Positions 17,901 to 26,107 of a DNA stretch of 64,000 nt are shown here, in pieces. The position numbers and the translations under genes are program-made. How positions within the stretch are numbered: the first letter of the stretch is position 1; each line of letters opens with the position of its first letter. The stretch is taken from positions 992,001 through 1,056,000 of the forward strand of contig JADKDV010000001.1 in the NCBI GenBank assembly GCA_016718315.1. Direction: 5' to 3'. This DNA is from Candidatus Obscuribacter sp. GTDB lineage: Bacteria; Cyanobacteriota; Vampirovibrionia; Obscuribacterales; Obscuribacteraceae. Under the pieces are notes generated by a model that saw nothing but the letters and a program-made list of their open reading frames with translations, was not told where the DNA came from and made no database searches.

Positions 17901-19018
17901 CTCCAGCAGCAGCTCCGGCTCCGGGCGGTTGGGGTGCACCACAGATGACACCAGAGCCTACTCCCGGTCAAAGCAGTTTTGCTCCTCCGGCAGGCATGCC
18001 GCAGCCAGCTCAGGCTCCAGCTCCCGTAGCGCAAGCCAATGCTAATAACGCCAACAAGGGTCTATTCCAACTCGATGATTCGCAAGTTGATCAGATATTC
18101 AACAACATTGGTGTCAATGAACCTTCAGTACCGGTAGGCAAACCTGGCGAGATGGCTCAGCCTCAAGCTTTTGCACCGCCCCCTCAACCAGCAGCCGCAG
18201 CACCAGCGGGCTGGGCCAATACAGCTCCAGTAGCCCAGGCACCAGCACCTGCTGCATGGCCTCAAGGTAATGCCCAGGCACCTGCCGCCTGGCCTCAAGC
18301 AGCCGCCGAGCCTGCCGCCCAGAGTTGGCCAGCCGCCTCAGCAGCTCCCGTGCCCGCCGCCCAACCAGCCGGTTGGTCACAAGCACCTGCAGCTCCAATG
18401 CCTGTACCTCAAGCATTTGCTGTTGATGACAAAGTAATGAATCGCATCTTTGATGAGCCTCAACCAGCTCCCGGTCAATCCAGAGACAACATGCCTGTGC
18501 CAAAAATCGAAGGTATTGGCCGTCTCGATGCTGGCTCAGATAACTCTCAAGACGCCGGATCCGGTCGTATCGCCAGCATCGGTAAGTTTTTGCTGGATCA
18601 AAAGGACCTGGATAAGCTGGGTAAACTGACCAATACAGATCCTTCCGAAGGCAAGATGCGCATCCTCACACTGGAAGCATCGCAAGATTTGCAAGAATTG
18701 CTCGGTCAAATCGGTAAGCTCTCTGGCGTGGTCGGCTCAGTCATAGTCGGTCATGATGGTCTACTCATTGCTAACACCATGCCTGGTGATATGGACGCCG
18801 AATCAGTCGGGGTCTGGGCTCTGGGTGTCTATATGAATACTCAGCACGTCACAAGCAAAATGGGACACGACAAGGTACACCAGGTCGTATCCCGCACCCC
18901 TAGAGGCTATGTTGTCATAGCCGACTTTGGTGGTGGTTTGCTTGTTACCGTAACTGATGGCAGTGAGACCGACTTGCTCATTCCGCTTATGCGTACAATC
19001 ACACTGCTCGTCAACTAA
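14939..19018 (+). CDS. Anti-sigma-like (zinc-less zf-HC2) / disordered linker / roadblock-LC7 fusion
   Basis: 1359 residues, no membrane segment. Residues 1-75 match the anti-sigma zf-HC2 fold (FDEELNKQEHRALIEHLE), keeping His29 but with Ser33 and Gly36 where the HxxxCxxC cysteines should be, so it probably binds no zinc. Residues about 85-1235 are low-complexity, rich in Pro, Ala, Gln, Gly and regularly spaced Trp (GWG, DPWA, GGW), predicted disordered. Two short motifs recur in it (listed separately). Residues 1240-1359 form a roadblock/LC7 domain (LQELLGQIGKLSGVVGSVIV, GLLIANTM, GYVVIADFGGGLLVTV) of the MglB type, which dimerises and partners small Ras-like GTPases. ATG 14939 lies 27 bases after the sigma-like gene. 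Inference: a cytoplasmic scaffold that may hold the sigma factor and respond to a GTPase or polarity cue. Confidence 0.8.
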   Translation: MSDAQYRLLIQRSFDEELNKQEHRALIEHLESSESGAKFHHQLDQMIQAAQDTPLPDELRPQNPEALARMIMEQLPQKKGSVFGFLGNLFSGLSKGKSSAPAPQKQKVGKAPKAAPQKGKGRPGKPQEDEDMQEQEDSGSASRGPGMKFPRKGKELNADQIESQVGGFGRLKSIGNKAQELEDNRESQSTTRSLGEKFSMPWANQEGPNEGPLTLAESIKRKVTESQKLSPIDEDDMTGSQNDTGSSGFGRGSAPSSTGTEGWSAPISMPNQPAAPQADWAGGSGGGFAANSQPPNFAQQPGISQSGMGSMPKPQAPQPFGQQPAAFNKPDIGLADKGERGSAIGLAPQAKPEPIKAAPGSGTGTDWGGGWSGGGSNTEQSGWGNQAQPAPAAAPAPQAEAPKADWGSGWATPSDQRQPLKSSDSWAMPGSEGAGAWGAANNNNAEPEPQQAAPAPAPAPAAADPWGAPQAPAASMDGAGSMGSAGMGNMGSAGMAPSNSGVNMQAQQPAAPAWGQEPANDNAGWNQAANWGNEQVASAPAPIASAPQPVAADPWAQAVPAQIPAPQAAQAPAQDPNMAGWGAQPAAGGWNQAPAPAPVAEMPQQQQAADPWAQPIAQAQVPPVEPIAQQPQAAPGGWGMPATSPQEALQQQAAKAPAQKRSWATAEPDLIETGTFRAFTPTMDNALGAKSKPAAAPGGFGGAQPAGLPQAGAPQDNRWDIPISERNKMPEAAQAAPAPVAPVQAQPADNRWDLPIQERVKMQQDGQQVVAAQAPQPISPVGMPGQPGGGIPVNQIVDKMDQVLAGGGQAQGQPSDDRWDVPIQERIKQGQGQPAMAPEPAPAQINNGWQAAPAPAPAPMPVSGWGEVAQPAQTSNSGWPQTAPTPVQQGAGWAQEAPAAPAPAPSGWGAAAPAPAPAPAPAWNQAPAAPAPQAPQVHAEITDKAKGGGLFNINDSDIDNIFGGIGVKESVSQSVVNTGGGEAAPAPAPAAAPAPGGWGAPQMTPEPTPGQSSFAPPAGMPQPAQAPAPVAQANANNANKGLFQLDDSQVDQIFNNIGVNEPSVPVGKPGEMAQPQAFAPPPQPAAAAPAGWANTAPVAQAPAPAAWPQGNAQAPAAWPQAAAEPAAQSWPAASAAPVPAAQPAGWSQAPAAPMPVPQAFAVDDKVMNRIFDEPQPAPGQSRDNMPVPKIEGIGRLDAGSDNSQDAGSGRIASIGKFLLDQKDLDKLGKLTNTDPSEGKMRILTLEASQDLQELLGQIGKLSGVVGSVIVGHDGLLIANTMPGDMDAESVGVWALGVYMNTQHVTSKMGHDKVHQVVSRTPRGYVVIADFGGGLLVTVTDGSETDLLIPLMRTITLLVN
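17084..17428 (+). repeat. Threefold RWD(I/L/V)PI.ER motif in the disordered linker
   Basis: Protein-level repeats within the roadblock fusion: DNRWDIPISERNK (from residue 716), DNRWDLPIQERVK (from 749) and DDRWDVPIQERIK (from 816). The motif is sharply conserved inside otherwise drifting low-complexity sequence, which suggests a short binding motif with an amphipathic helix rather than random composition. Confidence 0.6.
17786..18460 (+). repeat. Threefold LF.(I/L).DS..D.IF.NIGV.E motif in the disordered linker
   Basis: Second protein-level repeat: LFNINDSDIDNIFGGIGVKE at 950-969, LFQLDDSQVDQIFNNIGVNE at 1042-1061, and a shorter AFAVDDKVMNRIFDEP at 1159-1174. Acidic with alternating hydrophobic residues, like a helical interaction motif. 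Confidence 0.6.
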
Positions 19019-20569
19019 TTATTGATTGAGTACATACTGACTGAGGGTGCGCACACCAAATCCAGTGCCGCCCTTGTTGAGTTCGTCTTTGTCTCTGTCA
19101 ATCCAGCCCACACCAGCTATATCGAGATGCACCCAGGGCTTACTTTCTGTAAACTCTTTGAGGAACATGCCTGCTGAGCTTGAGCCAGCTTCACCGCGAG
19201 ATCCAGCGTTTTTGAGATCAGCTATATCACTCTTCAAACCTTCTTTGTATTCTTCAAAGAGAGGCAACTGCCAAAATTTCTCGCCATGTTCTTTGCCGCT
19301 TTCCATAACCTTTTGCGCTAGATCATCGTGACCCATGATGCCAGCGGCCACACGACCCAATGCAGTAACTACCGCACCAGTTAGGGTGGCAATATCAATA
19401 ACTTCATCAGCCCCTTCACGCAAGGCGTAGCAAATAGCATCAGCCAGTATCAGACGACCTTCAGCGTCAGTATTGTTGACTTCGATTGTTTTACCGTTCA
19501 TAGAGACAAGGACATCGCCAGGATGCAAGGCATTGTCACCAGGCATATTTTCGGTGGCGGCTATTACAGCCATGACTGAGACTTTTGGTTTAAGCTGACC
19601 TATTACTTGCATGGCGCCTAGCACAGCGGCGGCTCCAGCCATGTCATATTTCATATGTTCCATACTTTGAGCTGGCTTGAGAGATAGACCGCCGCTATCA
19701 AAAGTGATGCCTTTGCCAACTAGAGCCACAGTCTTTTTGGATTTGGCTTTATTGTATTTGAGCACGATAAATTTAGGCGGCTCTTTAGCGCCTTTAGCTA
19801 CTCCCAAAAAAGATCCCATGCCCAGTTTTTCAATTTGAGTTTGATCCATCACTTTAATATCAAGATCATGATCTTTGGCAATGCGTCTGGCTTCGAGAGC
19901 CAGGCGGCTGGGCGTCATATAAGCAGGAGGCTCGGCAATCAAGGCTCTGGCCATATTGGTAGCATCGGCCATAGCAAGGGCACGACTTGTGACCTGAGCA
20001 AATTTAGCTTCTGTAAGATCCTTACCAGTAAAGCTCACAGCCCATTTAGTAAAAAATGGCTGACTGGCGCTATCATCTTTGGCTGTCTGTGTTTTGTACT
20101 TAACAAAGCTGTAAGTAGCCAGCACAAACGCTTCAAGAGCTGATTCCAGTGCTTTTTCGATGGCAAGATTTTTGCCACTGCGCAAATAAAAGGTAACTTG
20201 ACGTCGACTGTTAGCCTTGGCACCAGCACCACTCTTGCTCTTTGCTGCACCGTTTAGACTGGAGAGCTTGCGAGCCACCTGTGCGCCCATTTTGCGATAA
20301 ACAGACTGGTCCTCATTTGAGCCCAGTCCATAAAGACAGATCTTTTTAAAGGGCAAATTATCGTATGTCGGCAACCACAGTTGCTGACCGGTCTTACCAG
20401 TAAAGCCGTCTTCGTGAGCCACATCTTTAATCAAGGCAAGGGCCGCCTTGCTCAGATTTTTGTCCAGTGAAGTAAATAGCTTGACCAGGTCTTCATTTAG
20501 GTAAATCGGCATGACAAGCACGTCTGCTTCGACTTTGCTAAGTGTGTGGTTTTGCCAGTGTACTTTCAT
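19019..20569 (-). CDS. pepA: Leucyl aminopeptidase (M17, PepA)
   Basis: 516-residue cytosolic aminopeptidase with two active-site metals, removing N-terminal residues from peptides. The family signature NTDAEGRLILADA is intact, as are the metal and catalytic segments VGKGITFDSGGLSLKP (Lys and Asp) and MKYDMAGAAAVLG. N-terminal macro-like domain about 1-180, catalytic domain about 190-516. ATG 20569 has GGAGG 5 bases upstream. The start lies 13 bases after the stop of the DUF4388 gene at 20583 on the same strand, so pepA is probably the third gene of that transcript. It converges with the roadblock gene with no gap. Confidence 0.96.
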   Translation of the reverse strand: MKVHWQNHTLSKVEADVLVMPIYLNEDLVKLFTSLDKNLSKAALALIKDVAHEDGFTGKTGQQLWLPTYDNLPFKKICLYGLGSNEDQSVYRKMGAQVARKLSSLNGAAKSKSGAGAKANSRRQVTFYLRSGKNLAIEKALESALEAFVLATYSFVKYKTQTAKDDSASQPFFTKWAVSFTGKDLTEAKFAQVTSRALAMADATNMARALIAEPPAYMTPSRLALEARRIAKDHDLDIKVMDQTQIEKLGMGSFLGVAKGAKEPPKFIVLKYNKAKSKKTVALVGKGITFDSGGLSLKPAQSMEHMKYDMAGAAAVLGAMQVIGQLKPKVSVMAVIAATENMPGDNALHPGDVLVSMNGKTIEVNNTDAEGRLILADAICYALREGADEVIDIATLTGAVVTALGRVAAGIMGHDDLAQKVMESGKEHGEKFWQLPLFEEYKEGLKSDIADLKNAGSRGEAGSSSAGMFLKEFTESKPWVHLDIAGVGWIDRDKDELNKGGTGFGVRTLSQYVLNQ

Positions 20570-20582
20570 TTTGCCTCCCAGC

Positions 20583-22514
20583 TCAATTAGTGTGAGTGCT
20601 TATCACTCTTGCAACGATTTCATCGACGACCTTAGAATCAATTTGACGACGGCAATATGCCAGATATGCCTCCATCCAGCGGCGCAGCTCCAGAAGCACA
20701 GCAGAAACCGGTATACCAGCGCGTTTCATCTGACTGAGATTGACCGAGATACGCCCTTCATGATCAATATGAAAGCGATTTTTGGCCAGTGAATCGCCGT
20801 GCACATAGTGCAAAGACGATATCAGTATCGCCTTATTGTCATCGGGACCAAGCATAAACTGGATTTCTTCTGTGATATTTTGAAAAATTGTCAGTGGTCT
20901 AAAGAGGCTACCTTGCTGGATTGTAGCCAACTTAAGCTGGAGCAAAAGATAGATACCTTTGACGATCATATGAGTAGGCCAGCCACTGTACGATTTTATT
21001 ACTTCATCAAGAGTGGATAGTCCGTCAATAAAACCAGCCAGTTCTGCAATCTTTTTGCGATCGTCGATCATCACCGGCGATTCGTCCATATATTTTAGAG
21101 GCTGGCTGTGCATCTGCAACCAGAGCGCCTCAAAATTCCAGACTCGCTCTAGGATACTGTCTTGACCCTGCGGAAAAGTCTTGAGTATTTGCGCCATCTG
21201 ATCTTGAAACAGTGCCGAATCAAGCAACAACCTATCGAGCGAATGATTGAAACGGGATTTTTCCAACAGCTCAGTAGATTCGCCTTTATCGCGGAAGACA
21301 AATATACCTTCATGCCAGGTCGTGATAAATTCGACCATGGCGTTATAGCCATGGAGCTTGTTGAGCAGGGCATGAGACGGACGCCCCTGATCAAAAGCAA
21401 CAATGAGGGTCTTATCGCGATTATCTACAGTAAGGAGTCCAGTTTTTTTAGCTGTAGACAGAGACTGCAATAGCCCGGCACTATCAATGGCACCAAGGCT
21501 GCCGATCATCGAATCGCGCATGGTCTCGATATTTACTGGTCGTGGTCCGGTCTGATCGTCTTCAGAGCGTTTATGATAACCGCCGTAGAGATACTGATCA
21601 TCGAGCAAGACTTCCAGTTCGCGAGTATTGATAAAACCAGCTCTGACAGCCAACAGTCCGAGGAAGCTCCTTTGTGATTTACCCCAGCCTTCTTCCTGCT
21701 GCTTTTCTAAGAGTTCATGCAGTTGCGCTTCATTAAGGATGCCGCTGGCCACCAGATAGCGACCCAGTCTGAATGGTTTGCGATTGTGATAGCAATTGGA
21801 CAAAAACTGGATACGCGAAAAAACAGGATAAATCAACCCGGCCGCTTCAAACTCTTGCAAAATCCGCAATGCTTCATCAGGCGGCAACTGGTGCCGATTT
21901 TCGACATTGCGAGTAATTGACTCGACCGAAGCATAATCATCCACAAACTGCATCACCCAGTTTTGTGGAGCTGGTAGAGTAAAGTCATTTTTGACACTCT
22001 TGCCGTAATCAGACATCACCGGCACAGAAGTAGATAAGATGTGGTTTGCCAGTGTGTTGCCTCCACCTCTCAAACGGCGTCGGTCAATACCAGCGATAGT
22101 GGCACAAGCATAGTCTGCTAAAAGTGGATAACGTGTAAAAATGCCAAAAGGACTGTCGTAGATATTAAAAGTCAGACCACCGCCAGGATCGTCTCTGGTG
22201 AGCGTTATGGCACCATCGCCTTTAACAAAAAGCAGCACGCCCTGGGGTTTGAGCAATTTTTTGGCATAGAGACTAAACTTGGCTAGCACATCAATTGGTA
22301 TCGAATAGCCGGTCTGCATCAAGTCAATGATTAAACCATCAAGCGATTTACCAGTTTCTACAAGACGATCTAGCTGACCAAAGAGGTTTTCGCGATAAGC
22401 AAATGTAAGATAGGTGAGAGAAGAATTGAGTAAATTCTCCTTTTCACTAGCTTCACTCTCAAAGCTCAATTTACGCTCGTTTTCAGAGGTCAAGCCCTCG
22501 CTACTCCCTATCAA
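20583..22514 (-). CDS. DUF4388 multidomain protein with MshEN-like segment
   Basis: 643 residues, no signal or membrane helix. Residues about 30-110 look like part of a Rossmann or methyltransferase-like fold (SLDGLIIDLMQTG, LLKPQGVLLFVKGDG). Residues 248-312 resemble the MshEN/GspE N-terminal domain (FRLGRYLVASGILNEAQLHE, LLAVRAGFINTRELEVLLDD), which binds cyclic-di-GMP in some proteins. Residues 336-410 are DUF4388 (MIGSLGAIDSAGLLQSLSTA, TGLLTVDN, GRPSHALLN). The rest is unassigned. Start TTG 22514 overlaps the upstream gene's TGA by 4 bases, so translation is probably coupled. Likely a signalling adaptor; output unknown. Confidence 0.8.
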   Translation of the reverse strand: MIGSSEGLTSENERKLSFESEASEKENLLNSSLTYLTFAYRENLFGQLDRLVETGKSLDGLIIDLMQTGYSIPIDVLAKFSLYAKKLLKPQGVLLFVKGDGAITLTRDDPGGGLTFNIYDSPFGIFTRYPLLADYACATIAGIDRRRLRGGGNTLANHILSTSVPVMSDYGKSVKNDFTLPAPQNWVMQFVDDYASVESITRNVENRHQLPPDEALRILQEFEAAGLIYPVFSRIQFLSNCYHNRKPFRLGRYLVASGILNEAQLHELLEKQQEEGWGKSQRSFLGLLAVRAGFINTRELEVLLDDQYLYGGYHKRSEDDQTGPRPVNIETMRDSMIGSLGAIDSAGLLQSLSTAKKTGLLTVDNRDKTLIVAFDQGRPSHALLNKLHGYNAMVEFITTWHEGIFVFRDKGESTELLEKSRFNHSLDRLLLDSALFQDQMAQILKTFPQGQDSILERVWNFEALWLQMHSQPLKYMDESPVMIDDRKKIAELAGFIDGLSTLDEVIKSYSGWPTHMIVKGIYLLLQLKLATIQQGSLFRPLTIFQNITEEIQFMLGPDDNKAILISSLHYVHGDSLAKNRFHIDHEGRISVNLSQMKRAGIPVSAVLLELRRWMEAYLAYCRRQIDSKVVDEIVARVISTHTN

Positions 22515-23806
22515 TGAGCCTTGCTTTTAGTAACTGGTTTGGCGCTCTCAGGCTTATGTGCAGCATCACCGGCAGTGGCAGGCGGAGGAGCTACAACCTG
22601 AGGCATGATAATCGTGCCGGTTATCTTTTGAGCCAGTGCATCAGGCGGAGCAACAAAGATACCTTTGACTGCAGTTTTGCCTTTGAGTCTACCGGGCTGG
22701 GTAATTACACCGACCTCGATGATCAAATCATCCTTGGCGCCAGTTACCAGTCTAAATCTAGACCCACCAAACACAGTAGAAGTCATAGGCACAAGACGCA
22801 TTGGTGGCGAGTCGCGGCCAATCAAGCCAAGATATTTTGGGATGCAAATTAGCTTGGGATCGATAAGCCATGACTTAGCTATTTCAGTACGACCAGCGGC
22901 AAGCGCCTGGGCAAAGACCAGAGCGACTGCATGGGGACCTTCTTCAGGTTGCTTGCCAGCCAGAGTGTAGTGATTACCGACAAACTTGAGGGTGACGCGG
23001 TAGCCCACGGCTGCAGCTTTTGGTTTTTCAGTTTTTACTTCACTGGACTTATAGGGGTCAGAGGTAACTGCTGGCAAAATCGTCAAAACAATGTCGTTAC
23101 CAGCAAAGCTTGCTTTACCACTAACACTTTGTGTAAAAAATGGCGGCAAAGAAGCAAAAACTTCAGGCGCTTCAAATAGGGCGCCGTTGTCTATTTTGTA
23201 GCCTTTAAACCAGAGATTGCCAGTGGCTCTATCGCCGCCAATAAATGCCAGATATTTGCTAGTGGCAGCAGGTGCTGGGCTCACCACTGGCTTATGGGCA
23301 GGCTTACCGGGGGCGGGGGTAGCGGCCACGTAGCTCAAGAAGCGAGCGTCACGCAAAGCAGTGAGAGCTGGCATGGGAATCAAAAAGACCCGGCCCTGGC
23401 TACTTTGAAAAATTGCAGTATGGCTCTCTTTTGGTCCCAGAAAGCTCCAGACCCGTCCAGCACCAGGCAATTCCTGCGCTTTTGCCCGGAATTCTTGCAT
23501 TGAGGGATTGGACTGAATCATGAGCTGGCTATCGACCTGGCTGAATGCCGGGTTAGCCAGGACTTCCTTGAAAAGGTTGAAATACTGATTCCAGCTGTTT
23601 TCGTCTGGGTTTTCTTTGTATTGGCTAGCGAGGGGCGCTAGTGCCGGCACAGTCATACTAGCCATCTCCTGCACCCTCGGTTGGCTCACTGCCGCAGCCG
23701 GCGGCGGCATAGGCTTATCGAGAGCCAAAACTGGCAATGTAGATGCCGCTAAATAAAGACTCAACAGCGACGCAACAAAAAGGCTATTAGATTTGCTTTC
23801 TTTCAT
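22511..23806 (-). CDS. Secreted protein of unknown function
   Basis: 431 residues with a clear signal peptide (SLFVASLLSLYLAASTLPVLA, cleavage near residue 29). The mature part starts Pro/Ala-rich, then has a likely beta-rich domain with no family that I recognise; it ends in a Pro/Ala/Lys tail. It heads a three-gene transcript with the DUF4388 protein and pepA (4-base overlap, then 13 bases). ATG 23806. Confidence 0.78.
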   Translation of the reverse strand: MKESKSNSLFVASLLSLYLAASTLPVLALDKPMPPPAAAVSQPRVQEMASMTVPALAPLASQYKENPDENSWNQYFNLFKEVLANPAFSQVDSQLMIQSNPSMQEFRAKAQELPGAGRVWSFLGPKESHTAIFQSSQGRVFLIPMPALTALRDARFLSYVAATPAPGKPAHKPVVSPAPAATSKYLAFIGGDRATGNLWFKGYKIDNGALFEAPEVFASLPPFFTQSVSGKASFAGNDIVLTILPAVTSDPYKSSEVKTEKPKAAAVGYRVTLKFVGNHYTLAGKQPEEGPHAVALVFAQALAAGRTEIAKSWLIDPKLICIPKYLGLIGRDSPPMRLVPMTSTVFGGSRFRLVTGAKDDLIIEVGVITQPGRLKGKTAVKGIFVAPPDALAQKITGTIIMPQVVAPPPATAGDAAHKPESAKPVTKSKAH

Positions 23807-23864
23807 GATTCCAGCTCAAAACTGTCAGTGAAACTAGATTCTAACCGCTTGACCTGGCTAAATC

Positions 23865-23942
23865 TGGGTTAGACCCCCTTCTAGCGGGGTCAAACTGGAT
23901 AAACAAAAATTCTAACCCAAAAAGCATGGGAATCCTCCCATG
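23865..23942. repeat. Three nested/adjacent inverted repeats in a divergent promoter region
   Basis: TGGGTTAGA (23865-23873) and TCTAACCCA (23911-23919) are a perfect 9-bp inverted pair; between them GACCCC (23872-23877) pairs with GGGGTC (23886-23891); just after, CATGGGA (23925-23931) and TCCCATG (23936-23942) form a 7-bp hairpin. All lie between the secreted-protein gene and the LysM gene, which diverge. No T-runs follow, so I read them as operator or leader-RNA structure. Confidence 0.45.
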
Positions 23943-24004
23943 ATCCCTATCGACACAAGCTTATGGGGATGTACATTGAACTCACGCCTCTAAGGACACC
24001 CCAG

Positions 24005-26107
24005 ATGAGCCCACTCGAATTTTCTGCCTCAGAATCTTTTGACCCCGCTAGCTCCGTCAGCCGCGGTACAGAAGCTCTGGCACGAGAAGTGCAAAACCAG
24101 GTGGCTAACGCCGCAGCGAATATCGGCATAGATAAGATCGCTGCCCTGCCCGCCCCCGGTGCTGACGCTGCTCTCGGCATGGCAGGTGGCGCTCCTGTCC
24201 CTGGAGCCGATCAAGCACTCTCACCTTTGATGAATATCATCACAAAGATGCCTGGTCATATCAGTTTTATATCTTCATTCTTCGAAGCCCTGGGCAGTTT
24301 CTTTGCGCCCCAGCTCGATATGCTCTCAGCTCTAGACCCCAGTGGATTGGGCAATCTTTTTTCAGCTGATCATTTTGCCATTGACCTTTCGCTATTGCCA
24401 GATGACGCTCCTGTACTGAGCACACTGGACATGTCCAACGGTCATATGCTCAATTTTGGACAGAGCGATGTACTCTCCAGCAAGCTCAACTTTTCACTGG
24501 GTAACAGCTCAAACCTCGCTGCCTCCAAAGATTTGCTCTTCCGCAACAGCCAAAATGTGAGCGGCAATCTCCTGGGCAAACCTCAATACGAAGGTACCGG
24601 TGTTTTGAGCGGACCAAGCATGGGTCAGGGCGTACAAGCCAACCACATTGCTGGCAATAACAGACTATTTAGCGACAGCATTAGCGGCGGCGGCATGCAA
24701 AACAACATGTTGGCTCAAGCTCCAGCCACTGCTCAGCCCACAACACTCAATGTCAGCGGCAACGGTCTGACCGCAAATACTAGCTCTACTTCAGCAGCTG
24801 GTGGACTGAGTGATTTCAAAGCTTTTGATGGAGCCAGCCAAAAGGTCGGCTACAACATGTTTGGTCAGGGTCAAAGCGACAACCTGATTGCCTACAACAA
24901 TTCGGACTCTTTCCAATCCACCATCTCAGCTCCTAAAGCCGAAGTCACTGGTGGCGCCGAGCTCGGTGGACTGAAAGCCAAAGCAATCAGTATCGATGGC
25001 AAACAAGCTATGCCCGATGTAAAACACTCGGCTGGCTCACTAGACAAAGCAGCTCACGGCAAGGACATCAGTGCCTCGGCCAAGGACGCTACCAAAGAAG
25101 TAGCAAGCGCCAAGTCGCACAAAGTATTCGACCGTGCCAACCACTCAGTCAAACACACTGCCCATCAGCCCAAAGCTGTAGCAGCCAAGCCCGCTCAACC
25201 ACAAGCAAAAGCAGCGCAAAGTGCTCCTGAAGTCAAAGCCAGCGAAGTAAATCCACAACAACAACAGCAAGCTCAAGAAGTACAAAATCAAAATGCTCAA
25301 GCGTCTCAAGGCGCTGATACCAAAATCGCCGACCAGTCCCAAGCATCAAGCGGCGACAATTTGCAAAATGGTACTCACAGCTACACCATCAAAGCTGGCG
25401 ACAATCTCTGGAATATCGCCAAAGACAATCTTGGTCAAGCCACCAAATGGACTGACATCTATAAGATGAACTCCGATGTGCTTGGTGCTAACCCCGAACT
25501 TATCCGTCCCGGTACAACTATCCAGTTGCCTGGAGCCGGACAAGAACTCAATGTCGCTAGCTACACAGTCAAACCCGGCGACAATTTGTTTGATATCGCC
25601 AAAGAACAACTGGGCGATTCCAGCAAATGGGGCGAACTATATAAAGCAAACGAAGGTGTGATTGGTTCCAATCCCAGCCTGATTCATCCTGGCACTGAGC
25701 TTAATCTCGGTGGCAATGCAGGATCTATGCAAATTTCACAAGCACCAGCCAGTGTCATGCCTCAAGGTCCTGACCCTGTAGCTCAAACTGCTTTTGCTCA
25801 ACCGCAAATACAGCAGCCCATGACCAGCCAAAACTATGGCATGGAAGCTGCCGGTCAAAATATGGAACAACAAGCAATGCAATTTGAGCCCACTCAAGCT
25901 CAACCTATGGCTCAACCAATGTTGCAAAACAATGGTCTCAAGGTTGTACCGGCTCAAGCCCAACCAGATATGATCATCCCGCCAGCTCATGCCGCCGACG
26001 GTAGCTTTGCCAATTTCGAGACGATCACCATGAATTCCGCCAAAGCTCCCACAATCAATTCCAAGATTGGCAATGATTTGATGAGCTTCCTCAATAAGCG
26101 CAAATAA
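24005..26107 (+). CDS. Double-LysM protein without signal peptide
   Basis: 700 residues. The first 450 are Gly/Asn/Ser/Gln-rich and low-complexity with an Ala/Lys-rich part. Two LysM domains follow: about 458-510 (SYTIKAGDNLWNIAKDNLG; NPELIRPGTTIQLPG) and about 518-568 (SYTVKPGDNLFDIAKEQLG; NPSLIHPGTELNLGG). LysM binds peptidoglycan or chitin GlcNAc, yet no signal peptide is visible, so export (if any) is by another route. The C-terminus is Gln/Pro-rich. Start: ATG 24005 has AAGGA 8 bases upstream; the in-frame ATG 23963 has no SD, so I prefer 24005. Converges with the glycerate kinase gene with no gap. Confidence 0.82.
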   Translation: MSPLEFSASESFDPASSVSRGTEALAREVQNQVANAAANIGIDKIAALPAPGADAALGMAGGAPVPGADQALSPLMNIITKMPGHISFISSFFEALGSFFAPQLDMLSALDPSGLGNLFSADHFAIDLSLLPDDAPVLSTLDMSNGHMLNFGQSDVLSSKLNFSLGNSSNLAASKDLLFRNSQNVSGNLLGKPQYEGTGVLSGPSMGQGVQANHIAGNNRLFSDSISGGGMQNNMLAQAPATAQPTTLNVSGNGLTANTSSTSAAGGLSDFKAFDGASQKVGYNMFGQGQSDNLIAYNNSDSFQSTISAPKAEVTGGAELGGLKAKAISIDGKQAMPDVKHSAGSLDKAAHGKDISASAKDATKEVASAKSHKVFDRANHSVKHTAHQPKAVAAKPAQPQAKAAQSAPEVKASEVNPQQQQQAQEVQNQNAQASQGADTKIADQSQASSGDNLQNGTHSYTIKAGDNLWNIAKDNLGQATKWTDIYKMNSDVLGANPELIRPGTTIQLPGAGQELNVASYTVKPGDNLFDIAKEQLGDSSKWGELYKANEGVIGSNPSLIHPGTELNLGGNAGSMQISQAPASVMPQGPDPVAQTAFAQPQIQQPMTSQNYGMEAAGQNMEQQAMQFEPTQAQPMAQPMLQNNGLKVVPAQAQPDMIIPPAHAADGSFANFETITMNSAKAPTINSKIGNDLMSFLNKRK

